Shown piece after piece: positions 1-4,940 of a stretch of 12,311 bases of DNA. This stretch comes from Bacilli bacterium. GTDB taxonomy: Bacteria; Bacillota_I; Bacilli_A; RF39; UBA660. Position 1 is the stretch's first letter. Each line of letters begins with the position of its first letter. The notes beneath the pieces were generated by a model. It searched no databases. It was given only the letters and a program-made list of their open reading frames with translations, and was not told the origin of the DNA. Where the stretch lies: positions 1-12,311 of the forward strand of contig CAAFVA010000053.1 of NCBI GenBank assembly GCA_900766325.1. Direction: 5' to 3'. Both the position numbers and the translations under genes were made by a program.

Positions 1-60
1 ACAACACCTCTTCTTAGGCGTTATATTAACAGTTGGTTAGAGCAAAAAACGTCATTTTAA
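1..60 (+). CDS. Possible 3' end of a gene cut by the window edge
   Basis: Frame 1 is open from the first base to a TAA at 58-60 and would encode 19 residues beginning TTPLLRRYINSW and ending KTSF. A hairpin with GGTCTTTT on its 3' arm lies 50 bp downstream (112-132) and could serve as a weak plus-strand terminator. The stretch is too short for family recognition, and an open run of this length is expected by chance fairly often, so this is only a candidate. Confidence 0.2.
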   Translation, partial: TTPLLRRYINSWLEQKTSF

Positions 61-104
61 TAAATCGTATTTATTTTATAAAAATAATGACAGTTCTTAG
101 GTTC

Positions 105-204
105 AAACAAAAAAAGACCACCAAGGTCTTTTATCAACTAGAATGGTGCCTTGAGAGGTTTATATTGAACCCAAGATTAAGTCAGTACCATCATCTCAGT
201 ACAG
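105..204 (-). ncRNA. Candidate small RNA of about 100 nt
   Basis: Read on the minus strand, a promoter-like pair (TTGTTC at 240-235, 17 nt, TGATAT at 217-212) is followed by about 95 nt of structured sequence and a terminator with a U7 tract. The central hairpin pairs CTTG and GGTT with AACC and CAAG (175-150), has a 3-nt TCT bulge and a 7-nt loop, and may be enclosed by GATGGT/ACCATT (192-187 with 147-142). No ribosome binding site with an open frame is present, so a non-coding RNA is the simplest reading. I do not recognise the family: the 4.5S SRP core, the 6S central bubble and a T-box sequence are all absent. The promoter is the weakest part. Confidence 0.35.
109..132 (-). terminator. 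Intrinsic terminator of the candidate small RNA
   Basis: Arms AAAAGACC (112-119) and GGTCTTTT (125-132) form an 8-bp stem with a 5-nt loop. On the minus strand it is followed by seven U residues (115-109). On the plus strand the tail is only TTTTAT, so action in that direction would be weaker. Confidence 0.7.
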
Positions 205-211
205 TAACAAT

Positions 212-240
212 ATATCATACATTTTTACAATAGTGAACAA
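212..240 (-). promoter_or_regulatory. Weak promoter for the candidate small RNA
   Basis: Minus-strand TTGTTC (240-235) and TGATAT (217-212) are 17 nt apart. The -35 box overlaps the GTGAACA arm (233-239) of an inverted repeat whose other arm, TGTTCAC (309-315), abuts the -35 box of the divergent toxin promoter. The long AT-rich stretch 241-308 between the two promoters holds no gene that I can see. Confidence 0.3.
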
Positions 241-315
241 TTTTTTTAACAATATTCTAACACTAATATAACAAATTTTGCTATAAATTTTTTTAATAAA
301 TATATAGCTGTTCAC

Positions 316-345
316 TTGTTTTTTTAATACATTCAATAGTATACT
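316..345 (+). promoter_or_regulatory. Promoter of the toxin-like gene
   Basis: TTGTTT (316-321) and TATACT (340-345) are separated by 18 nt, which predicts a start near 352 and a 60-nt leader before the ATG at 412. The spacing and hexamers fit sigma-A. The leader contains both the SD-masking hairpin and one arm of the long inverted repeat. Confidence 0.55.
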
Positions 346-377
346 TTTTGTAGGGAATATCAGTTGTTGAGTGTCTA

Positions 378-401
378 CCTCTAATCTTTATAGAGAGGAG
401 G
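378..401 (+). promoter_or_regulatory. Ribosome binding site masked by a leader hairpin
   Basis: A perfect AGGAGG (396-401) lies 10 nt before the toxin ATG. The upstream CCTCT (378-382) can pair with AGAGG (394-398), covering half of the Shine-Dalgarno sequence. Masking of this kind is a known property of type I toxin mRNAs such as bsrG. Confidence 0.5.
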
Positions 402-411
402 TTTGATAAAG

Positions 412-504
412 ATGAAAACTAAGACTTTTATTATAAAAGTTCTTAAGCTCATTACTATCATTTTATTTCTCCTTATCATTATAATAGTGGTAATAAAAAA
501 ATGA
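412..504 (+). CDS. Small hydrophobic peptide, probable type I toxin
   Basis: The gene encodes a 30-residue peptide that starts MKTKTFIIKVLKL, continues as an unbroken run of Ile, Leu and Val to about residue 28, and ends in Lys-Lys. This is a single membrane-spanning helix with positive ends, the general layout of membrane-active type I toxins (Ibs, TisB, Fst, BsrG types). I see no clear sequence match to a named family. The start is set by AGGAGG 10 nt upstream. The gene has its own promoter (316-345), a structured leader, a probable terminator at 562-600, and a convergent antisense RNA over its last codons and 3' UTR. It is the only gene in the window that stops with TGA. A small membrane peptide of another function remains possible, but the antisense arrangement favours a toxin-antitoxin role. 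Confidence 0.65.
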   Translation: MKTKTFIIKVLKLITIILFLLIIIIVVIKK

Positions 505-529
505 CACTCATTCGCTTGAATAAGTGTCA
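495..529 (-). terminator. Terminator of the antisense RNA, inside the toxin 3' end
   Basis: On the minus strand TGACACT-T-ATTC and GAAT-G-AGTGTCA form a 12-bp stem (the central T-G is a wobble) with a 4-nt loop, followed by seven U residues (501-495). The hairpin overlaps the toxin stop codon (502-504). On the plus strand the same hairpin has a C-A mismatch and no U-tract, so it favours termination of the antisense RNA. Confidence 0.75.
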
Positions 530-540
530 CTGAATAAGTG
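517..540 (+). repeat. Two 10-bp direct repeats in the toxin 3' UTR
   Basis: TGAATAAGTG occurs at 517-526 and again at 531-540, four bases apart. Either copy can pair with the upstream CACTCATTC (505-513), so two alternative hairpins can form at the toxin stop codon. Their role is unknown. Confidence 0.6.
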
Positions 541-561
541 CCATAAGGCAATTTATTGGGT

Positions 562-600
562 AGACATTCAACTTGACGAAACTGAATGTTTCCTTTTTAT
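562..600 (+). terminator. Probable terminator of the toxin mRNA
   Basis: AGACATTCA (562-570) and TGAATGTTT (583-591) form a 9-bp stem with one G-U pair, followed by CC and the T-rich run TTTTTATTTTA. The tail is slightly offset, so this is a moderate rather than ideal terminator. The left arm is shared with the long inverted repeat. Confidence 0.45.
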
Positions 601-626
601 TTTATGCAAGTTTCCTTGACATATTC

Positions 627-655
627 ATAATAACATAAAAAAGAACTTTTGACAA
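627..655 (-). promoter_or_regulatory. Promoter of the antisense RNA, built into the tRNA terminator
   Basis: Minus-strand TTGTCA (655-650) and TATTAT (632-627) are 17 nt apart, and a TG at the extended -10 position strengthens it. The -35 box lies in the loop and 3' arm of the tRNA operon terminator, and the U-tract of that terminator forms the spacer. Confidence 0.65.
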
Positions 656-660
656 GTTCT
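637..660 (-). terminator. Terminator of the tRNA operon
   Basis: AGAACTT (642-648) and AAGTTCT (654-660) form a 7-bp stem with a 5-nt loop, followed on the minus strand by six U residues (642-637). It lies 46 bp beyond the 3' end of tRNA-Leu. Confidence 0.7.
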
Positions 661-705
661 ATTTATAAATTATCCAACCAACTAAAGGTTCAGATTAAAT
701 TCTCA

Positions 706-790
706 TGGTGCGGGTAAAGGGACTTGAACCCCCACGGATTACTCCACTAGATCCTAAGTCTAGCGCGTCTGCCAATTTCGCCATACCCGC
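706..790 (-). tRNA. tRNA-Leu (anticodon TAG)
   Basis: The acceptor strands GCGGGTA and TACCCGC pair over 7 bp and are followed by discriminator A and an encoded CCA (708-706). The anticodon arm is CTAGA-CTTAGGA-TCTAG, so the anticodon is TAG, reading CUN leucine codons. The long variable arm (TGGAGTAATCCGT) is the class II feature expected of tRNA-Leu, and the T-loop is TTCAAGT. It is the second gene of a two-tRNA operon, 9 bp after tRNA-Ile2. Confidence 0.97.
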
Positions 791-799
791 ACAAATAAG

Positions 800-876
800 T
801 GGTGGACCCTGTAGGACTCGAACCTACGACCGCCCGGTTATGAGCCGGATGCTCTAACCAACTGAGCTAAGGGTCC
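800..876 (-). tRNA. tRNA-Ile2 (anticodon CAT, lysidine type)
   Basis: The acceptor strands GGACCCT and AGGGTCC pair fully and CCA is encoded. The anticodon loop is CTCATAA on a CCGG stem, with D-arm AGCTCAGTTGGTTAGAGC. As I recall the Firmicutes and Mollicutes tRNA-Ile2 sequences, this body and the CTCATAA loop match them, whereas elongator tRNA-Met of Bacillus has TTCATAC in the loop. If so, C34 is converted to lysidine by TilS and the tRNA reads AUA. Elongator Met is the alternative. It is the first gene of the tRNA operon. Confidence 0.8.
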
Positions 877-895
877 AACTAACACTTGCTTTTAT

Positions 896-924
896 ATATT
901 ATCATATTCTTTTAAGTTTATCAA
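896..924 (-). promoter_or_regulatory. Promoter of the tRNA operon
   Basis: Minus-strand TTGATA (924-919) and TAATAT (901-896) are 17 nt apart with an extended TG just before the -10 box. The predicted start lies about 13 nt upstream of mature tRNA-Ile2. Confidence 0.75.
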
Positions 925-945
925 TATGATTATTTAAAAAAATTT

Positions 946-973
946 AAAAAAATGGCGAATTAATCACCATTTT
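946..973 (-). terminator. Terminator carrying the stop codon of the 141-codon gene in its loop
   Basis: AAAATGGTG (973-965) pairs with CGCCATTTT (957-949) over 9 bp including one U-G. The 7-nt loop (964-958) contains the TAA stop, and seven U residues follow (952-946). The gene therefore has essentially no 3' UTR. Confidence 0.8.
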
Positions 974-1385
974 GTAACATACTTAGTAAATCTATTTTGA
1001 ATTTATCTTTATCAGCATTAGCCTTTGATATCATAACTCCCTTATACGCTTGAAGTTCTTGCCTGTGGCCTTCTGATAATAAACTTTCTGGAGTAATCGT
1101 CTCAAGAATTATGGTTTTACTATTTTCACAAACGGAATAATGTAATACTACTTCCCCATGAACCCTTACAAATAAATCATCCGTTGGTAATTTGAGTTCG
1201 TAATTCTTAGTGTTTTCTTTACTATTTGCACCAACTAATTTTCCTAAGAAATTACCGTCTTTCATTTGTGGATAAAATTCAAAAACTAACTTTTTATACG
1301 CAAGCATATTATATTTTTTTACTGAACGTTCTAACTTCCTGAACTCATTTTCGTTTAAGTATTCAAAAATATAATTTCCTTTCAT
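960..1385 (-). CDS. Uncharacterised 141-residue protein
   Basis: I do not recognise this protein. It starts MKGNYIFEYLNENEFRKLER and is probably soluble: there is no signal peptide or membrane segment, and charged and aromatic residues are spread throughout. The middle (about 30-95) looks like alternating beta strands (KKLVFEFYPQM, LFVRVHGEVVLHYSV, KTIILETI). The C-terminal third (TPESLLSEGHRQELQAYKG, then a Lys/Asp-rich helix) is probably alpha-helical. No zinc-binding or catalytic signature stands out. The start is supported by AAGGGGGG 7 nt upstream. The gene is monocistronic, with a consensus promoter, two dyads over the start site and a terminator on its stop codon. This suggests an individually regulated gene, possibly autoregulated, but nothing in the sequence proves DNA binding. 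Confidence 0.85.
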   Translation of the reverse strand: MKGNYIFEYLNENEFRKLERSVKKYNMLAYKKLVFEFYPQMKDGNFLGKLVGANSKENTKNYELKLPTDDLFVRVHGEVVLHYSVCENSKTIILETITPESLLSEGHRQELQAYKGVMISKANADKDKFKIDLLSMLQNGD

Positions 1386-1407
1386 AATTTAACCCCCCTT
1401 CATTTAT

Positions 1408-1443
1408 AACTGGGTTATCATATACACTATATATTACCCAATT
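1408..1443 (-). promoter_or_regulatory. Long leader dyad at the start of the 141-codon mRNA
   Basis: On the minus strand AATTGGGT (1443-1436) pairs with ACCCAGTT (1415-1408) over 8 bp with one U-G. Inside it ATATA and TATAT pair around a GTG loop, giving about 15 bp in all with a mismatch and a bulge. It spans roughly +3 to +38 of the predicted transcript. It could be a repressor site in DNA or a 5' hairpin in RNA. Confidence 0.5.
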
Positions 1444-1447
1444 GGTA

Positions 1448-1467
1448 CGGTTATTATATCACAACCG
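1448..1467. promoter_or_regulatory. Dyad CGGTT-N10-AACCG around the -10 box
   Basis: CGGTT (1448-1452) and AACCG (1463-1467) are inverted around a 10-bp centre that contains most of the -10 hexamer of the 141-codon gene. Half-sites spaced about one helical turn apart over a -10 box are what a dimeric repressor operator would look like. No cognate regulator is identified. Confidence 0.4.
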
Positions 1468-1481
1468 ACAATAAATGTCAA
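1453..1481 (-). promoter_or_regulatory. Perfect consensus promoter of the 141-codon gene
   Basis: Minus-strand TTGACA (1481-1476) and TATAAT (1458-1453) are exactly 17 nt apart with an extended TG one base before the -10 box. This is the strongest promoter in the window, with a predicted start near 1446. A promoter this strong would normally be kept in check, which fits the overlapping dyads. Confidence 0.9.
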
Positions 1482-1507
1482 ATTATTTACACACACTTGA
1501 TTATTGC

Positions 1508-2311
1508 TTATTTTTGACAGTGTGGGCAGTAATATGTCCCTCGTCCTCCTATTTTTTCTTTTATAATGGTATTTCCACATTCATAACATTTTTTACCCTC
1601 TCTTTTATGAACCATTAAGTGTTCTTCGAAGGTCCCTCTTTTTCCATCAATATTAGGATAAGTACCTTTATACTTTAAAGATTCTTCAAATACTATTTTT
1701 GTGTTATCAATTATGGCTTGCAACTTGTTTTTGCTAAGTTTATCCGCGTGTTTTTTAGGGTTTATTTTTGATTTAAACAGTATTTCATCAGCGTATATGT
1801 TTCCGATACCAGTTATATAACTTTGATCTAGAAGTATCTTTTTTATATCAGTATGATGAGTTTTAAATTTTTCTTTTAAATACTTTGGCGTAAGATTAGA
1901 ATCGGTGTACTCTAATCCTAGTTTCTTATCAAGGAAAAACTTATTGATATCCTTTTTGTCAATAACTTCCATCTTGCCAAATAATCTTGGATCATTATAA
2001 TGTAACGAAAAATCATCAAAGTAAAAGATGACATAATCATGCTTGTCTTTTTTCGCGTCCAAAGGAAGTAAATAAAACCTTCCTTCCATTCTAAAATGAA
2101 TTATTACGTAGTCTTTGTCAAGTTCGAAAAGTAACCACTTTCCCCTTCTTTTTATTTCTCTTATGGTTTGATTTTCAATTCTGTTAATAAACTCAGATTT
2201 TTTGTTATAAACAATTTTATCTAAAAAAACATCAACTTTATTAATTTTCTTATTTTTAATTATCTTGCTTAAATCTCTTCTTGTTGTTTCAACTTCTACT
2301 AATTCTGGCAT
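1508..2311 (-). CDS. mutM: Formamidopyrimidine-DNA glycosylase (Fpg/MutM)
   Basis: This base-excision repair enzyme removes 8-oxoguanine and formamidopyrimidines and nicks the DNA at the abasic site. The 267-residue product begins MPELVEVETTRRDL, so the mature N-terminus is the catalytic Pro followed by Glu. Lys58 in RRGKW corresponds to the conserved Lys57. The lesion-probing residues Met75, Arg109 and Phe111 are present, although the usual DPRRFG reads DPRLFG. The helix-two-turn-helix contains GIGNIYADEILF (168-179). A C-terminal zinc finger has Cys242, Cys245, Cys262 and Cys265. An in-frame ATG 54 bp upstream would add 18 residues inside the polA end, but the enzyme needs Pro after the initiator Met and AGGGGGTG lies just before 2311, so the shorter start is right. 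It follows polA by 19 bp. No terminator is visible after it. Confidence 0.97.
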   Translation of the reverse strand: MPELVEVETTRRDLSKIIKNKKINKVDVFLDKIVYNKKSEFINRIENQTIREIKRRGKWLLFELDKDYVIIHFRMEGRFYLLPLDAKKDKHDYVIFYFDDFSLHYNDPRLFGKMEVIDKKDINKFFLDKKLGLEYTDSNLTPKYLKEKFKTHHTDIKKILLDQSYITGIGNIYADEILFKSKINPKKHADKLSKNKLQAIIDNTKIVFEESLKYKGTYPNIDGKRGTFEEHLMVHKREGKKCYECGNTIIKEKIGGRGTYYCPHCQK

Positions 2312-2330
2312 GTTAGCACCCCCTAAATAA

Positions 2331-4910
2331 TTACTTTGCTTCGTACCAATTTTTACCAGTTTCAATATCTACCTTTAAAGGGACATCTAACTTGTAAGCG
2401 TTATCCATACATCTAGCAACTATTTCCCTAACAATCTTTTCTTCTTCTTTTACGACGTTAAAAATAAGTTCGTCATGCACTTGTAAAAGCATTTTACTAT
2501 TCAATTTTTTCTCTTTAAATTCCTTATATATATCTATCATCGCTTTCTTTAATATATCCGCACTAGAGCCTTGAATAGGCGTGTTTAACGCGATTCTTTC
2601 ACCTTGTTGTCTTATCATGTAATTAGTATTACTAAGTTCATCAATTCTTCTTTTACGATTCATTATGGTAGTAACATATCCTTTTTCATAAGCATCTTTT
2701 ATAACCGAATCCATGTAAACTTTAGTGCCACTATAAGTCTCAAAGTACTTATTTATAAACTCTTTAGCCTCTTTAACCGAAATTCCTAAATCTTCTGATA
2801 ATCCAAAACTACTTATTCCGTAAAGAATTCCAAAGTTAACCGCCTTAGCTTGTCTTCTCATAAGTGGGGTTACTTCGTTTTCTTTAACTCCAAAAATATC
2901 CATGGCCGTACGGGTATGAATATCCATATCGTTTTTAAAAGCTTCTATCCAGTTAGGAACTTTTGAAAAATGTGCAAACACCCTAAGTTCTATTTGAGAA
3001 TAATCGCTTGATAAAAGCACTGAGTCCTTTTCAGGTACAAAAGCCTTTCTAATTAATTTACCGTAAGTTGTCCTAACTGGTATGTTTTGTAAATTAGGTT
3101 CAATTGATGATAACCTTCCCGTTCTAGTTAGAGTTTGCGTATATATCGTATGTATTTTTCCATCATTTAAAATGCTGTTTTCCAAACCAATAACGTAAGT
3201 ACTTTGAAGCTTAGTAAGCATTCTATGCTCTAATATAAGCGGTACTACCGGATTTCTATCCTTATATTTTTCTAATATGGTTTTATCCGTCGAATATCCA
3301 CTTTTTGTTTTTTTACCAGTACCTATTTTTAGTTTTTCAAATAGTATTTCTCCAAGTTGTTTCGGAGATGATATGTTAAAACGCTCACCAACTAACTCAT
3401 ATATCTTATTTGATATTTCCTCAATCTTTTCGTTTAACTCACCATTCATTTCGTTTAAGACCGTTTTATCGACTCTAATACCCTCATACTCCATACCACC
3501 TAAAACGATTGATAAAGGCATTTCAATCTCGTTAAAAAGATAAGTACATTCTTCTTTCTCCATTTCACTTGTAATCTCATCTTTAGTTTCATATATAAAT
3601 TTTGCTTTTTGAACAACGAGTTTTTTTACGATTTCTTCGTCAATTGATTTTGCTTTACTTATAACTTCATAAAATGGTACGTCATAACCAAATTGATTGG
3701 CTAAGTAAGCCACATCATCCTTTACGTTATAATTCAAAAGATAAGCCGCGATACTAGAGTCAAAAGTTACATTTTCTACCTCTAGACCCATTTTCTTCAT
3801 AACTACGTAATGCTTTTTTAAATCATACGTATACTTTTCTTTATCATTAATGTAAGAAAGCACATCTTTAATCATATCTTTTTTAACGTAATAAGATTTT
3901 TCTCCGTCAAAAAGTCCCATTGCAAGCGCGTTTGCACCATGATAATTTGTTTTATCTAATTCTATATAAAATGATACTGGAAAAGATAAATTAGAAAGGT
4001 CCTCTAATACTAAAACCTCGTTTATATTTATTTCATCTTTCTGCTTTTTTATCTTCATATTCTTTAAAAACGAGTAAAATTCTAAATCCTCATATAATTT
4101 TTTTAATCCTTCTAAATTGCCATTACTTACGATGGTATCTTCGATTTCAAAACCTAATGGTACTTCTTTATATATGGTAGCTAAATCCTTACTTTCAAAT
4201 GCTTTAGTTCGTTCGTTAATAAGCTTTGTTGCAACAGCTCCCTTAATATATGCTATATTATCATAAACCCCCTCTAACGAACCGTACTCTTGCAAAAGCT
4301 TTAAGGCGGTTTTTTCACCAATTCCTTTAACACCCGGAATATTATCTGAAGGATCCCCCTCTAAGGCTTTTATATCAATCATCTTTTCCGGAGTAAGACC
4401 ATACGTTTCAAAAAAAGTCTTGCGATTCATCATTACGTAATCTTTACTCTTTAATAATTTCATAGCCACTTTATCTGATATAAGTTGTAATAAGTCCTTA
4501 TCGCTACTAATAATTAATCCCTGATATCCATCAGTTTCATCAATCTTTTTAGATAGCGTTCCTATTATGTCATCAGCTTCGTAGTTTTCTATTTCAAACC
4601 ATTTTATTCCTAAGTTAGTAAGAATTTCTTTAGCAACCGGAAACTGTTCTTTTAGTTCCGTTGGCATCTTTATTCTTCCTGCTTTATAATCTTTATATTT
4701 TTCATGTCTAAACGTTTTGCCCTTATCAAAAGCAACAAGCATGTAATCAGGCATCTCATCGTTTATAATTTTATTTATCATGTTAATAAAACCATATAAC
4801 GCGTTCGTTGGAAATCCTTTTGAATTCTTCATAAAATTTCCTTGATATGCCGTTGCGTAATAACTTCTAAAAAGTAAGTTATTTCCATCAACTAATACTA
4901 CTTTATTCAT
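2331..4910 (-). CDS. polA: DNA polymerase I
   Basis: This is the repair and Okazaki-fragment polymerase. The 859-residue protein has an N-terminal 5' nuclease (about 1-290: LVDGNN, SSDKDLLQLI at 135-144, GDPSDNIPGVKGIGEKTALK at 185-204). A degenerate 3'-5' exonuclease-like domain follows (about 300-460), then the polymerase domain. Motif A is SSDYSQIELR (634-643, catalytic Asp636), motif B is RRQAKAVNFGILYG (685-698, Phe693 as in E. coli), and motif C is QVHDEL (Asp813, Glu814). The proofreading site is lost: the usual DxE reads FYIELD and the third exonuclease motif is missing, as in Bacillus and Thermus enzymes, so only 5' nuclease and polymerase activity are expected. The ribosome site is a modest GGTG. 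It lies 30 bp after the nucleotidyltransferase gene with no terminator between them. A lone TATAAT at 4933-4928 could add a weak local promoter. Confidence 0.98.
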   Translation of the reverse strand: MNKVVLVDGNNLLFRSYYATAYQGNFMKNSKGFPTNALYGFINMINKIINDEMPDYMLVAFDKGKTFRHEKYKDYKAGRIKMPTELKEQFPVAKEILTNLGIKWFEIENYEADDIIGTLSKKIDETDGYQGLIISSDKDLLQLISDKVAMKLLKSKDYVMMNRKTFFETYGLTPEKMIDIKALEGDPSDNIPGVKGIGEKTALKLLQEYGSLEGVYDNIAYIKGAVATKLINERTKAFESKDLATIYKEVPLGFEIEDTIVSNGNLEGLKKLYEDLEFYSFLKNMKIKKQKDEININEVLVLEDLSNLSFPVSFYIELDKTNYHGANALAMGLFDGEKSYYVKKDMIKDVLSYINDKEKYTYDLKKHYVVMKKMGLEVENVTFDSSIAAYLLNYNVKDDVAYLANQFGYDVPFYEVISKAKSIDEEIVKKLVVQKAKFIYETKDEITSEMEKEECTYLFNEIEMPLSIVLGGMEYEGIRVDKTVLNEMNGELNEKIEEISNKIYELVGERFNISSPKQLGEILFEKLKIGTGKKTKSGYSTDKTILEKYKDRNPVVPLILEHRMLTKLQSTYVIGLENSILNDGKIHTIYTQTLTRTGRLSSIEPNLQNIPVRTTYGKLIRKAFVPEKDSVLLSSDYSQIELRVFAHFSKVPNWIEAFKNDMDIHTRTAMDIFGVKENEVTPLMRRQAKAVNFGILYGISSFGLSEDLGISVKEAKEFINKYFETYSGTKVYMDSVIKDAYEKGYVTTIMNRKRRIDELSNTNYMIRQQGERIALNTPIQGSSADILKKAMIDIYKEFKEKKLNSKMLLQVHDELIFNVVKEEEKIVREIVARCMDNAYKLDVPLKVDIETGKNWYEAK

Positions 4911-4940
4911 TTTTTATCACCATATTTATTATAACACCTT

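Larger units (their letters stand above)
366..572. repeat. 14-bp inverted repeat bracketing the toxin gene
   Basis: GTTGAGTGTCTACC (366-379) and GGTAGACATTCAAC (559-572) pair over all 14 positions in RNA with a single G-U pair, and a second G-U (380 with 558) can extend it. In the toxin mRNA this would join the 5' leader to the 3' UTR. The 3' arm also forms half of the downstream terminator hairpin, so the two folds are mutually exclusive. Confidence 0.6.
495..620 (-). ncRNA. Antisense RNA, candidate antitoxin
   Basis: A promoter at 655-627 predicts a start near 620, and a strong terminator ends the transcript near 495, giving about 125 nt. It is fully complementary to the last codons and the whole 3' UTR of the toxin mRNA (495-600). 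It contains the GAATGTCTACC copy of the long repeat and a hairpin ACATTCA/TGAATGT. No SD-preceded reading frame is visible. The convergent, 3'-overlapping layout matches known type I pairs such as bsrG/SR4 and txpA/RatA, although the sequence is not recognisably related to them. Confidence 0.6.

Noticed and set aside
105..204. The small RNA as 4.5S SRP RNA, 6S RNA, a degraded tRNA or a Cas9 tracrRNA
   Set aside because: The SRP core and 6S bubble are absent. The GGGTTCAA and GCACCA strings do not assemble into a tRNA because arms are missing. There is no nexus hairpin, repeat array or cas gene in the window.
33..233. Open frame of 66 codons on the plus strand
   Set aside because: No ribosome binding site, odd composition, and it runs antisense through the candidate small RNA and its terminator.
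502..504. TGA read as Trp, which would lengthen the toxin by 11 residues
   Set aside because: All Trp codons checked in pheT, polA and other genes are TGG and those genes are full length under the standard code, so TGA is best read as stop.
800..876. CAT tRNA as elongator tRNA-Met
   Set aside because: The CTCATAA loop and the body resemble tRNA-Ile2 rather than Met, but this rests on remembered sequences, so some doubt is kept in the confidence.
2312..2365. An 18-residue N-terminal extension of MutM
   Set aside because: It would bury the catalytic Pro that must follow the initiator Met, and a good ribosome site sits just before the internal ATG at 2311.
2604..3543. Plus-strand open frames opposite polA, and similar ones opposite pheT, frr and the DUF5684-type gene
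   Set aside because: They lack ribosome sites and recognisable domains, and lie antisense to well-conserved proteins; they are shadows of the real genes.
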